From Fulvivirga imtechensis AK7 (GTDB taxonomy: Bacteria > Bacteroidota > Bacteroidia > Cytophagales > Cyclobacteriaceae): 64,000 nt of DNA. The translations under genes and the position numbers were made by a program. The stretch covers positions 62,001-126,000 of the forward strand of contig NZ_AMZN01000051.1 in NCBI RefSeq assembly GCF_000331535.1. The letters run 5' to 3'. Numbering within the stretch: position 1 is the stretch's first letter; every line of letters begins with the position of its first letter. Under the pieces are notes generated by a model. The model was not told the origin of the DNA, did not search any database, and saw nothing but the letters and a program-made list of their open reading frames with translations. This document shows positions 35,893 through 45,800 of this stretch, piece after piece.

Positions 35893-37104
35893 TTATGACA
35901 ATACTTCTTTCACCTTGGTAGCGGCATCTTTCAGCAGTATAGCTGATGACACCTTAAGCCCTGATTCCTCAATGATCCTGGCGCCTTCCTCGGCATTCGT
36001 ACCTTGTAGGCGAACAATGATGGGGATATCAATGTTCCCGATCTTTTTGTATGCTTCTACCACACCATTGGCCACGCGATCGCAGCGAACAATACCCCCA
36101 AAGATATTAATCAATATTGCTTTTACATTAGGATCTTTCAAAATAATTCTAAACCCTGCTTCCACAGTTTCGGCATTAGCACCACCTCCTACGTCAAGGA
36201 AGTTGGCAGGCTCCCCACCGGATAACTTAATGATATCCATAGTAGCCATTGCCAATCCGGCTCCGTTTACCATACAACCCACATTACCATCCAGTTTTAC
36301 GTAACTCAAACCTGATCTTCCGGCTTCTACCTCAGCAGGATCCTCCTCTGAAAGATCTCTCAGCTCAGCCAGATCTTTATGTCTGAAAAGTGCATTGTCA
36401 TCCAGGTTTACTTTGGCATCCACAGCCAATATCTTGTTATCAGATGTTTTCAACACGGGATTGATCTCGAACATTGATGAATCTGTAGCTTCATAAGCCT
36501 TGTATAGTGCATAGATGAACTTCACCATCTCTTTAAAGGCATTTCCTTCAAGCCCTAGGGCAAAGGCAATTTTTCTGGCCTGGAATCCCTGAAGTCCAAC
36601 AGCCGGATCTATCCACTCTTTTACAATTTTTTCAGGAGTCTTTTCTGCAACCTCTTCTATGTCCATACCTCCCTCAGTAGAAGCCATGATTACATTGCAA
36701 CTTTTCGCTCTATCAAGCAAAATACTTAAGTAAAATTCTTTGGGTTCTGAGTCGCCAGGATAGTAAACATCCTCAGCTATTAGCACTTTATTCACTTTCT
36801 TCCCTTCATCACCGGTTTGATGCGTTACCAGTGTGCCACCTATGATATTTTTAGCCTTTTCAGTAACCTGATCAAGTGATTTGGCCAGTACCACACCATT
36901 GGAGCCAGTCTCCTGGATTTTACCTTTACCTCTTCCTCCGGCATGTATCTGAGCTTTAATTACATACCAATCTGTTCCGGTTTCACTATGAAGTTCTTTT
37001 GCTGCATTCAGCGCTTTGTCAGCAGTGTCAGCAACAATTCCTCTCTGAATCTGTACTCCGTATTTTTTTAATATGTCTTTTGCTTGATATTCGTGAATGT
37101 TCAT
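35893..37104 (-). CDS. sucC: Succinyl-CoA ligase (ADP-forming), beta subunit
   Basis: A 403-residue protein of the expected family length (about 390-400). Start MNIHEYQAKDILKKYGV is canonical; an in-frame ATG 16 codons upstream is not supported. The ATP-grasp domain includes VIKAQIHAGGRGKGK, the SMLE-type DSSMFEINPVL and VDAKVNLDDNALFRHKD. The CoA-ligase domain has GNVGCMVNGAGLAMATMD, FLDVGGGAN and NIFGGIVRCDRVANGV with the phosphohistidine-facing loop. It converts succinyl-CoA to succinate with ATP formation in the TCA cycle. sucD is not next to it here, as in many Bacteroidetes. Confidence 0.97.
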   Translation of the reverse strand: MNIHEYQAKDILKKYGVQIQRGIVADTADKALNAAKELHSETGTDWYVIKAQIHAGGRGKGKIQETGSNGVVLAKSLDQVTEKAKNIIGGTLVTHQTGDEGKKVNKVLIAEDVYYPGDSEPKEFYLSILLDRAKSCNVIMASTEGGMDIEEVAEKTPEKIVKEWIDPAVGLQGFQARKIAFALGLEGNAFKEMVKFIYALYKAYEATDSSMFEINPVLKTSDNKILAVDAKVNLDDNALFRHKDLAELRDLSEEDPAEVEAGRSGLSYVKLDGNVGCMVNGAGLAMATMDIIKLSGGEPANFLDVGGGANAETVEAGFRIILKDPNVKAILINIFGGIVRCDRVANGVVEAYKKIGNIDIPIIVRLQGTNAEEGARIIEESGLKVSSAILLKDAATKVKEVLS

Positions 37105-37221
37105 GCTTAGAAATTTTTGCACGAAAGTAGTTCTTTTGGTTTTATATTTCAAGGGTTAAGGATTTAAAATCGGCTAAGCGGGAATTCTATATTCAATTTT
37201 GTTATGTTTGGCTTTCTATTT

Positions 37222-37364
37222 AGTGTTTGTAAGAAAACTCTAAGTGGCTTTAAGAAAACGTCAAGGTCAAGGCTTGTGAAGTTCTAAAAAGCGGAGCGTA
37301 CTGAGGTACGAGAGCATTTTTGGAACGAGCGTAACGCGGACATTGGTGTTTTCTTAGAGACGTT
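37222..37364. repeat. Short intergenic inverted-repeat element (copy 1)
   Basis: The left end AGTGTTTGTAAGAAAACTC (37222-37240) and the reverse complement of 37346-37364 share the core TAAGAAAAC with about 15 of 19 positions matching the end of the second element. The same end sequence, with 2 mismatches, bounds 46057-46211. The inside differs: it holds a small palindrome CGTAC-TGAG-GTACG near 37300. Size and ends suggest a MITE-like or REP-like element. No coding sequence is present. Confidence 0.5.
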
Positions 37365-37391
37365 ATTTAGTGTTTTCACAATTGAAAATAT

Positions 37392-38045
37392 ATGCTCATC
37401 GCAAAAGGGATAACAAAGACATATGGCGACCTGAAGGTGCTTAAAGGGATAGATCTGCATGTTAAGAAAAAGGAAATTATATCAATAGTGGGGGCTTCGG
37501 GGGCCGGAAAGAGCACATTGCTTCATATACTTGGAACCCTGGATAAGCCTGATCTTGGCACATTGACCATTAATGGTGCTAACATCGATACCATGAGCAA
37601 TAAGGAGAAATCGGCATTTCGCAATAAACACATAGGTTTCATTTTTCAGTTTCACAATCTCCTGCCAGAGTTTACTGCTAAGGAAAATATATGTATTCCC
37701 GGTTTTATAAGCGGTAGAAATGCATCTTCAGTAAGACAAAGGGCTGATGAGCTGCTAAAGATCCTTGGCATTTCGGCAAGAGCCGATCACAAGCCGTCTG
37801 AACTTTCGGGAGGTGAGCAGCAGCGTACGGCAGTAGCCCGTGCGTTGATCAATAATCCCTCGATAGTATTTGCAGATGAACCTAGCGGTAATTTGGATTC
37901 TAAAAACGCCAGAGAGCTGCATCAGCTCTTTTTCAGGCTGCGAGATGAGCTTGAGCAGACATTTGTGATAGTGACACATAATGAGGAATTAGCAAATATG
38001 GCAGACAGAAAACTCGAAATTAAAGATGGTGTAATTCTTACCTGA
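37392..38045 (+). CDS. ABC transporter ATP-binding protein, LolD/FtsE-like
   Basis: A 217-residue ATPase of the MacB/LolD class. Walker A is GASGAGKST (about 35-43), the Q-loop follows at [14 protein letters not shown], the signature is [11 protein letters not shown], Walker B is [13 protein letters not shown], and the H-loop is VTHNEELA. The [10 protein letters not shown] and GNLDSKN elements are typical of LolD/MacB. No permease gene is adjacent in the window, so its partner must be elsewhere. Lipoprotein release or a peptide/drug export role is possible. Confidence 0.85.
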   Translation: MLIAKGITKTYGDLKVLKGIDLHVKKKEIISIVGASGAGKSTLLHILGTLDKPDLGTLTINGANIDTMSNKEKSAFRNKHIGFIFQFHNLLPEFTAKENICIPGFISGRNASSVRQRADELLKILGISARADHKPSELSGGEQQRTAVARALINNPSIVFADEPSGNLDSKNARELHQLFFRLRDELEQTFVIVTHNEELANMADRKLEIKDGVILT

Positions 38046-38053
38046 TGGTTGTT

Positions 38054-38497
38054 CTATTTGAGTTGAGCAATCATTTCTTCAATATGACCTTCCGCCTCAA
38101 AAAAATCTGAATAAACAGCGGCCACCACATGCTCTTTATCCAGAAGATAGGTAACTCTTCTGGAAAGATTTAAAAAAGGTATGTGAGCTTTGTATGCTTT
38201 GGACACCCTTCCATCAACATCAGCTAGTAGCTCAAATGGCAATTGATGAGTGGACTTAAATGCCTGGTGTTTTTCTACAGGATCCGTACTGATCCCTAAC
38301 ACCAGCACATCCAATGTTTTAAAAAAATCGAAGTTATCCCTGAAAGTACAGGCTTCGTTTGTACATACACGAGTGAAATCCTTTGGGTAGAAATATAAAA
38401 CCACTGGCTGATTAGAAGCATCTGTATCAAGGGTGAACTGACCACCGGTAGAAGGGAGGCTGAAATTAGGAGCTTTGTGGCCGGGTTTTAAAGGCAT
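38054..38497 (-). CDS. bcp: Thioredoxin-dependent peroxiredoxin, Bcp/PrxQ type
   Basis: A 147-residue protein. The peroxidatic Cys45 lies in FTRVCTNEAC (family TxxC variant TRVC) and the resolving Cys50 is five residues on, the PrxQ arrangement. FYPKDFT and FELLADVDGRVSKAY are family blocks. It reduces peroxides with electrons from thioredoxin. It is convergent with the ATPase gene (8-base gap) and 36 bases downstream of mtaB. Confidence 0.9.
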   Translation of the reverse strand: MPLKPGHKAPNFSLPSTGGQFTLDTDASNQPVVLYFYPKDFTRVCTNEACTFRDNFDFFKTLDVLVLGISTDPVEKHQAFKSTHQLPFELLADVDGRVSKAYKAHIPFLNLSRRVTYLLDKEHVVAAVYSDFFEAEGHIEEMIAQLK

Positions 38498-38533
38498 GAG
38501 GGAGAAATGTTATTAGTGCTTTTTTTGGAGTGC

Positions 38534-39853
38534 TTAGTGAGTTAATACTACTTGCTCAGCATCCTCAACCTCAACATAACCAGATGTGTTAATGGAAATC
38601 AGTTTGACTTTCTTGAGTTCGTTAATCAATACGGGATCATACTTGGCGGCTACGCGTATATAGTTGTTGGTGAAGCCATGCATCATTCCATTTTCTATGT
38701 CCTCTTCAAATAGTACTATTTCGGTTTTATTCAAATTTTCTTCATAGAACTTCCTTCTCTTCTTTTCAGAAAGTGTTCTTAACATTCGGGAGCGTTCGTG
38801 CCGCACCTTCATGGGAACAGGTTCTGCCAGGTCAGGGGCAGGGGTATTGGCACGTTCGGAGTAGGTAAATACATGAAGGTATGAAATGTCTAATTCATTC
38901 AGGAATCGATATGTCTCAAGAAAATCTTCATCCGTTTCTCCAGGAAAACCTACTATTACATCCACCCCTATACAGCAATGAGGCATAACTGACCTGATTT
39001 TTTCCACCCTGCTCACGTAAAGATCACTCAGGTAGCGTCTTCTCATCATTTTCAAGATCTTGTCAGACCCTGATTGTAAGGGGATATGAAAATGCGGAAC
39101 AAAGCGCTTCGATTGAGCCACAAACTCTATAACCTCATCGTGAAGCAGGTTGGGTTCTATGGAAGAGATCCGGATCCGGTCGATCCCCTGTACGTTATCA
39201 AGCTCACGGATAAGGTCTATAAACTTATCCTCTCTTTTGCCATTGCGAATGCCGAAATCTCCGGTGTTCACTCCTGTTAGTACTATTTCTTTAACACCTG
39301 TGGCTGCTATTTCTTCAGCCGATTGAATAATATTGGTAATAGTATCGCTCCGGCTATTACCTCGTGCCAACGGAATGGTGCAGAAAGTACAACTATAGTC
39401 ACAGCCGTCCTGTATTTTCAAAAAGGTCCGTGTCCTGTCATTGATAGAAAAGGCATTGTTAAAAGTAGTTGCTCCTTCAATTTCCGAAGCCAAAACCTTT
39501 GTCTCCTCAGTTCTGACAAAGCCATCCAGCAACTCTAGCAGCCTAAATTTTTCAGCAGCGCCAAGTACGGCATCAACCCCAGGTATTTCAGAGATCTCTT
39601 TTGGTTTGAGCTGCGCATAGCACCCTATAATGGTGATGTATGCATCAGGAGATATCTTTCTTGCCTCCCGGACTATCTTTCTGCATTTTTTGTCAGCATT
39701 TTCAGTAACAGAGCAGGTGTTGATAATAAAAATATCGGGGGTATCAGTAAACTCTACCTTTTTGTATCCCTTTTCTTCAAACATGCGGGAAATGGTAGAA
39801 GTCTCTGAAAAATTGAGCTTACAGCCAAGAGTATAGAATGCTACTTTTCTCAT
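38534..39853 (-). CDS. mtaB: tRNA t6A37 methylthiotransferase MtaB
   Basis: A 439-residue radical-SAM enzyme. The N-terminal UPF0004 domain has YTLGCKLNFSETS, NTCSVTENADKKCRK and IIGCYAQL (three Cys of the auxiliary cluster). The radical-SAM domain has QDGCDYSCTFCTIPLARG (CxxxCxxC), then the C-terminal TRAM-like domain. GCKLN rather than GCQMN and the length point to MtaB, not MiaB or RimO. It adds a methylthio group to t6A in tRNAs reading ANN codons. Start at ATG 39853; an upstream ATG would add 22 unrelated residues. Confidence 0.95.
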   Translation of the reverse strand: MRKVAFYTLGCKLNFSETSTISRMFEEKGYKKVEFTDTPDIFIINTCSVTENADKKCRKIVREARKISPDAYITIIGCYAQLKPKEISEIPGVDAVLGAAEKFRLLELLDGFVRTEETKVLASEIEGATTFNNAFSINDRTRTFLKIQDGCDYSCTFCTIPLARGNSRSDTITNIIQSAEEIAATGVKEIVLTGVNTGDFGIRNGKREDKFIDLIRELDNVQGIDRIRISSIEPNLLHDEVIEFVAQSKRFVPHFHIPLQSGSDKILKMMRRRYLSDLYVSRVEKIRSVMPHCCIGVDVIVGFPGETDEDFLETYRFLNELDISYLHVFTYSERANTPAPDLAEPVPMKVRHERSRMLRTLSEKKRRKFYEENLNKTEIVLFEEDIENGMMHGFTNNYIRVAAKYDPVLINELKKVKLISINTSGYVEVEDAEQVVLTH

Positions 39854-39905
39854 TGAAGGGGCAAATTTACATCTATTGGATTGCTTTAGCAACATCAGCG
39901 GTGAT

Positions 39906-40355
39906 TTATGCCGGTTCAAGCATCCTTCTCAGATAGTTGATCTGGCCCAGGTGATAATTGAGGTGGGAGTGGAGGTGTATGATAAAAAATTCCGTAGTAA
40001 AAGTTTGATTCCACAACGATACAGGATAGATCTCCTGCAGATCTGATGGCGACAATGTACTTAGTACCTGATTCACAATCTTTTGGGCTTCTTCAATTTC
40101 CCGGAGAAGCTCAGGAGTGGGCATATTTCTGGTGGAAAATTCCCTTTCTCTTTGACGCACGTAACCCGTGTCGCCCAAAACGGTACCAAAAAAATGCTGC
40201 AGGTTGCCGCAAAGGTGAAGACATAGGTTTCCAGCCGAATTACTGATGCCGTTTTTTACAGCCCAAAGATGGTCTGTCTTTTGAAATAGCTCTATCTCCG
40301 TCTTAAGTTGGTGCAGGTCTCTGTTAAAAAGCGTTTTCAGTGGTTCGGTGACCAT
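39906..40355 (-). CDS. DinB-family protein
   Basis: A 149-residue protein of the DinB four-helix bundle superfamily. The probable metal-binding histidines are visible in LCLHLCGNLQHFFG (first and second helix region) and FIIHLHSHLNYHLGQINYLR (last helix). Members are often thiol-dependent transferases or unknown stress proteins; no substrate can be given. Starts 2 bases after the stop of the gene before it in the minus direction, so it is probably co-transcribed with the barrel protein at 40358-41122. Confidence 0.82.
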   Translation of the reverse strand: MVTEPLKTLFNRDLHQLKTEIELFQKTDHLWAVKNGISNSAGNLCLHLCGNLQHFFGTVLGDTGYVRQREREFSTRNMPTPELLREIEEAQKIVNQVLSTLSPSDLQEIYPVSLWNQTFTTEFFIIHLHSHLNYHLGQINYLRRMLEPA

Positions 40356-40357
40356 TC

Positions 40358-41122
40358 TTAATTGTGTTTAATTGTACTTTTTCCTTTTTTGGCATTTCTC
40401 AAATCTATATCAATGCCATAACGCACAATAAAGCTAATGACTCGGTAGTTAGATCGCAAACTGTCCTGGAAGGCTAGAATGGGAATCTCGGAGCTATCTC
40501 TACCCCCCAGGTACGTCTGCCCGTAAGTAAAGCGGAATTCAAATTGGAAAAACTGAGTATCGTATACGCGTGTCTCCAAACCCGCACCCGCCTCGAGGCC
40601 AAATAACCAGCGGTTGGCATCGGTTATAGCATTTACCCTGATATTACCGTCCGACTCTTGAAATTTGACTGCATAATCAAGATCTACAGCAGCATCGAGC
40701 GTACCCTTACCATTGATCCAATAGTTGATGTTTGGCCCCACGTTAAAGAAAAATTTACCAGGGACACCTTTAGAAATGGTTAAATCGTACTTCTTTCTTA
40801 AAAGCACGGATATTTCGAAAAAGTTATAAGCTGCGTCATTGGTAATTGATTCAGCATCATATGTAATCTTTCTACCTTTTCTTGCATAAGAAACTTCGGT
40901 TGCCCAGGAAAAATTATTCTCCAACGGGAATTCAATATAGGCGCCTCCTCTGTATCCCAGTTTTATTGTCGAGTCGAAGAGGCTTTGTTCTTCGTCATGA
41001 TGAAAGGCGACTTTATAAGCATGTACTCCTGCAAGAGGACCGATACTAAACTTTTGCCCTGCAACTTCAACAGTTGCCAGGAAGAGGAGAGCAGTGCAAA
41101 CAAATAAAATCCGATTTATCAC
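40358..41122 (-). CDS. Outer membrane beta-barrel protein (PorT-like family)
   Basis: A 254-residue protein with a signal peptide (hydrophobic core to about residue 21, cut after VAGQ). The mature part starts KFSIGPLAGVHAYK and contains strands such as GYRGGAYIEFPLENNFSW, FFEISVLLRKKYDL, FFFNVGPNINYWI and FQFEFRFTYGQTYLGG, typical of the small outer membrane barrels often annotated PorT-like. It starts at a GTG (41122). No more exact function can be assigned. It may share a promoter region with the divergent PorP gene at 41289. Confidence 0.7.
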   Translation of the reverse strand: MINRILFVCTALLFLATVEVAGQKFSIGPLAGVHAYKVAFHHDEEQSLFDSTIKLGYRGGAYIEFPLENNFSWATEVSYARKGRKITYDAESITNDAAYNFFEISVLLRKKYDLTISKGVPGKFFFNVGPNINYWINGKGTLDAAVDLDYAVKFQESDGNIRVNAITDANRWLFGLEAGAGLETRVYDTQFFQFEFRFTYGQTYLGGRDSSEIPILAFQDSLRSNYRVISFIVRYGIDIDLRNAKKGKSTIKHN

Positions 41123-41288
41123 CTAAAACATGTTTAAACTTGCATGTGCAAGATTTGTCTGAAAAAAAGTATAACTACATGGGAATCAATTGCCAATTTA
41201 AAAATAAGTTTGGTTACTTCAACACAGCTAATCTATATATATATTGAAGAAATTTTTTTAACTTCTAAGGCACTTTTAAAACTGACTC

Positions 41289-42872
41289 ATGCATTTGAGA
41301 TTTCAATTTGCAATTTTTTTTATTTTTATTCTTCTGTCTATTACTAAATCCTTTTCGCAGGATAATAGTAACTTGACCCATTACTTTATGAATCCTTATT
41401 CCATTAACCCGTCCTTTGCCGGGACTGATGGAAAGCCTTCTCTTTTCTTAACGTATAGAAAGCAGTGGATCGACATTGAGGGAGCTCCTGTAATCAGCAA
41501 CTTTTCATTTCATACACCTACCGGTAAAAATATGGGGTTTGGATTGAATGTAGCTAATGCACAACGCAGTGTCCTGAATACAACAAGTGGGTATATCACC
41601 ACATCTTATGGTATCTCTTTATCAAAATTAGTGCGGTTGAGGTTTGCAATATCGGGAGGAGCCGCTTACAACGGTGTGGATATTACCGATCTTGAAAATA
41701 TTACTGATCCTGCTCTGCAAGAGCTATTGTTGGATAATAACATCTACCTCATAGGTAATGCAGGTATTTCACTTCAGGTAAAGCATGTAAACTTTGGAGT
41801 GTCTATTCCCAACTTGTTTGGTAATGAATACACTTCTGGTGAAGAGTTCAGCCTGGGAGAGGTAAAACCTTTCGAAAATGCCATTCTGTTTCTCACTAAC
41901 CGTTTCTACTTTGGTGATGACAAACATGCATTCGAACCTTACATTCTTTACCGTTACAGCGATGTTTTGCCACACCAGTTTGAAGCATCCGGTGTGCTGC
42001 ATCTCAACCATGTAGTGTGGCTGGGGGGATCGTATAAGCAGGACTTTGGTATCACTGCGTTTGGTGGTATAAAACTGAAGAAATTCTTTGGCTTGGGGTA
42101 TGCCTACAGTTTGAAAAATACGGGTATTAATGAGCTTAACAGCCCCACACATGAAATTCAACTGAACCTGCTTCTGGGCATAAGGGGCAAGGACAGGGTG
42201 TATTATTCCTTTGTAGATACATCTAAACCGGTGCATAAGTCGAAGCGGCAACTGGCCATTGAGCAGAAGCGGGAAGAGGAAGCCCGGAAGCGCGAAGAGC
42301 AAGCAGAACAAAAACGGCTAGCTGAAGAGGCCAGAAAAGAGGAAGAATCCAGAAAAGCTGAAGAAGTGAGGAAGGCAGAGGAAGCCAGAAAAGCTGAAGA
42401 GGCAAAAATTGCTGAAGAGACGCGTCAGCAGAAATTAGCTGAGGAGGAGCGCATTGCAGAAGAGCGGGTAGAAGCAGCCAGGAAGCAGGAAGAAATAAGA
42501 AAGCAAATGGAGGATCAAAAAGAACAGCAATTGGCAGAAGAAAAAAGAGCGGTTGAAACACCTAAGAAAAACCTTGTAGAGGAGCAATCCACAGATGAAA
42601 GAGTAGTGGTGAAACGTGGAGGGCATCTATTGGAGTTGACTCAGGGTGAGTATGTTATAGTAGGGGCCTTCAATAGTTATGAACATGCAGAGGAATATTC
42701 TGATGAATTATTTTTTAAAGGTTACCAATCGAAGTTTGGATATATTACTGGTAAAGGGTACTGGTATGTTTACATATATCGTGGTGATGATATAGACAAA
42801 GCCAGACAGGAGCGTGACAAGCACAGAAAGTTGCCACTTTTTAGAAGGGCATGGGTAATATCTGTGCAATAA
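41289..42872 (+). CDS. PorP/SprF-family T9SS membrane protein with coiled coil and SPOR domain
   Basis: A 527-residue protein. A signal peptide (to about residue 23, ending SFSQ) precedes a PorP/SprF barrel: HYFMNPYSINPSFAGTDGKP is the family start and LSPTHEIQLNLLLG-type strand ends it near residue 295. Residues about 317-435 are a highly charged E/K/R/A coiled coil. The end (YVIVGAFNSYEHAEEYSDEL ... YWYVYIYRG) is a SPOR domain, which in other proteins binds denuded peptidoglycan. The fusion could tie a T9SS partner barrel to the cell wall. It precedes a type B T9SS protein by 18 bases, and PorP/SprF proteins usually serve such neighbours. Confidence 0.85.
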   Translation: MHLRFQFAIFFIFILLSITKSFSQDNSNLTHYFMNPYSINPSFAGTDGKPSLFLTYRKQWIDIEGAPVISNFSFHTPTGKNMGFGLNVANAQRSVLNTTSGYITTSYGISLSKLVRLRFAISGGAAYNGVDITDLENITDPALQELLLDNNIYLIGNAGISLQVKHVNFGVSIPNLFGNEYTSGEEFSLGEVKPFENAILFLTNRFYFGDDKHAFEPYILYRYSDVLPHQFEASGVLHLNHVVWLGGSYKQDFGITAFGGIKLKKFFGLGYAYSLKNTGINELNSPTHEIQLNLLLGIRGKDRVYYSFVDTSKPVHKSKRQLAIEQKREEEARKREEQAEQKRLAEEARKEEESRKAEEVRKAEEARKAEEAKIAEETRQQKLAEEERIAEERVEAARKQEEIRKQMEDQKEQQLAEEKRAVETPKKNLVEEQSTDERVVVKRGGHLLELTQGEYVIVGAFNSYEHAEEYSDELFFKGYQSKFGYITGKGYWYVYIYRGDDIDKARQERDKHRKLPLFRRAWVISVQ

Positions 42873-42890
42873 TTAATTGAAACCAACAAA

Positions 42891-45800
42891 ATGAAGCAGT
42901 TAGTAGTTTTAGTAGCTTTACTCGCAATGGTATGGGGCAGGTCTAATGCACAGCCTGCTATTACTAATATTGATCCTACCCATGGTTTCATAGGTTCAGA
43001 TGTGATAATTACAGGCAGTGGTTTTGGAACTAACCCGGCTGATGTTGTGGTCTGGTTTGGAAGCGCAAAAGGTGCTGTGGCTTCTGTGGCTAATAATCTG
43101 ATTATTGCTACAGTACCTGCCGGAGCGCAGGCAGATAACATCACAGTTGTTAATCTGGCTACAGGTCTTTCGGTGCAGAGTATGGAGAAGTTTTATCCGG
43201 TATATAGCGGCAGCGGTTTTGATCCGGCTTTATTAGCCCCCCCTGTTATTATTCCTGATGCAAAGCAAGTATATGACCCTTGTACTTGCGACCTTAATGG
43301 AGATGGCCTTCCTGATGTAATATCAACCAAATTTGATAATGCCACCAACTTGCTAATTCTGGAAAACCAAAGTACCACTGAAAATTTTTCATTTAGCAGT
43401 ACCTCAGTGAACGTTGGGCAACCCACAGTTAATGTAAAATGTGCCGATTTTAATGGAGACGGCAAGCCTGACCTGTATATGAGCAGAGGTGGAACTACGC
43501 GGTTTAATGTTTTTGTCCTTCCCAACACAAGCGCTGCTGGCATTAGCTTTGGAACTATGCTGACCTTACCTATGGCTACGGACGTGCAAAGCCGGAGGGT
43601 GACACATGGTGATTTGAATGGAGATGGTAAACCGGAAATTATTGTCACCAACTCTGCAGCAGGTCAGGTGATCATATTTGAAAATACCAGCACAGCAACC
43701 ATTAGTTTTAACATGACACCTATTGTTCTTAACATAGCCGGAGCAAGCTCTACTACTGGTCTGGATGTTCAGGATGTAGATGGTGATGGCAGACTTGATA
43801 TTATCGTTTGTCAGTTTTTTGGTAATGATGTTTTTGTGCTTAGAAATACAGGCACAGGCTCTATTGCGTTTGCACAGGCTGAAGTTTTGAGTCTCTCAGG
43901 TAAATCTTTGCTGAATTTAACCACAGGTGATTTCAATGGTAATGGTAAGTTGGATATTGCAGTGATAGGTAATGCTGCAGACCAGGTTTTTATATTTCCC
44001 AATAACTCAGACCCCGGTAACATCAATTTTGCGGCTCCTCAGCCTTTTACTGTTAATGATGGCCCCTGGGGTATATCTACCGGTGATGTAGATGGTGATG
44101 GATCTCTCGATATAGTGACTACCAGCGTTAACCAAAACCTTGTAGCAGTGCTCCAAAATACATCTTCAGGTGGATCACTGGCATTTACAAAGCATAATAT
44201 TGATATAGGCAACAGGTCACGGAATGTATGGGTCAATGACCTGGACGGTGATGCAAAACCGGACTTTGTTATTACCGCACAAAACGCAACCAATCCACCA
44301 ACAAGTTTCGATGTGCGGTTAATAAGAAATACAAATTGTTACACGCCACAATTCCTTAATGATCAACCTTTGGCGATATGTTCAGGGCAAACCATAACTT
44401 TAGCAGTACCGGAGTCTCCTTCTGCCACCTTTAGCTGGACGAAAGATAACACGCCAATAGCGGGAACGAATAACACCCTGGACATAACAAGCTTTGGAGT
44501 TTATGAAGTTACGGCAATTACAGAATCCGGGGCATGTAATACTACAGCGAGTATCAATATTGCAGACGGAACTGGCACAATTCCGGGTGCACCAACTGCA
44601 AGTAATGACGGACCTGCCTGTATAGGTGGGGAGCTTACTTTGAGTGTAAATACTGTAAATGGAGCAACTTACAACTGGACAGGACCAAACGGTTTTACAT
44701 CCACTGTTCAAAATCCGGTTATTACCGGTGTAAGTAATAATGTAGCCGGCATCTATTCTGTTACCATTCAATCGGGAGACTGCCGAAGCTCAGAATCTAC
44801 AACAATGGTCGAAGTAGTTGACCTGCCGCAATTCACAGCTTCTGTAGCTGGAACCAGTAGCGTTTGCGCAGGCAATACCGTGGCTTTAAGTACACAATCC
44901 AGATCGGGATTTGGCTATCAATGGTTACGGGATAATAACCCCATATCCGGGGCCACTTCCAGTTCGTATTCCGCCACTCAATCAGGACAATATAGTGTCT
45001 TGATTGATGATAATAATAGTAATTGTAGTTTAATCACGAATATTATTGAGGTAAATGTATACTCATCGCCAACTGCCAGCTTTTCGGTTCCCGCATCAGC
45101 ATGTAGTAACAGCGAAGTTACATTTACCAATAATTCAACAATAGATAGCACTGCCCCCGTAGTATATAGCTGGAATTTTGGGGATGGAAATACATCAGCA
45201 GATCAAAATCCAACCCACGTATACGCCTCTTCTGGAAATTATACTGTTCAGTTATCGATTTCCTATACCGGGATTACCGGATGCACTCATAGCCAAAGCA
45301 GAGGAATAACCGTCCGTGACCCATTGACCCCGGTAATAGAAGCGTCAAGTGAAGAAATTTGCCCTGATGAAGAGTTAACATTAGGTATAACTGGTACTTT
45401 TAATTCTATATTATGGGATACCGGGGAGACTTCGAATAACATTACTGTTAATACAGCGGGCACTTATAGCGTTACGGTAAATGATACCAATGGCTGTGAT
45501 GCAACATCAGATATTACCATAACCTCCGGAACCGTACCCGATGTACAGGTGACGGCAGACAGAAATTCCATTTCTCAGGGTGATCAGGCGCAACTGACGG
45601 CAACAGGAGCAGACAGCTACTTGTGGACCCCTGATACCGGCTTAAGCGATCCTGATATTGCCAACCCGATCGCTTCACCGGAAATAACTACAACATATAT
45701 TGTTACAGGAACACTCACCGATGGCTGTTCCGCAACTGCAGAAATTACCATAATCGTAAGCGCTGGAGGAGAAGTGAATATAACCCCACTCAAAGCCTTC

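Noticed and set aside
42223-42626. Minus-strand Leu/Pro/Phe-rich frames
   Set aside because: Reverse reading of the E/K/R/A coiled-coil codons of the PorP-SPOR gene.
43193-44293. Minus-strand frames within the VCBS protein gene
   Set aside because: Shadows of repeated calcium-motif codons; the + strand gene is clearly real.
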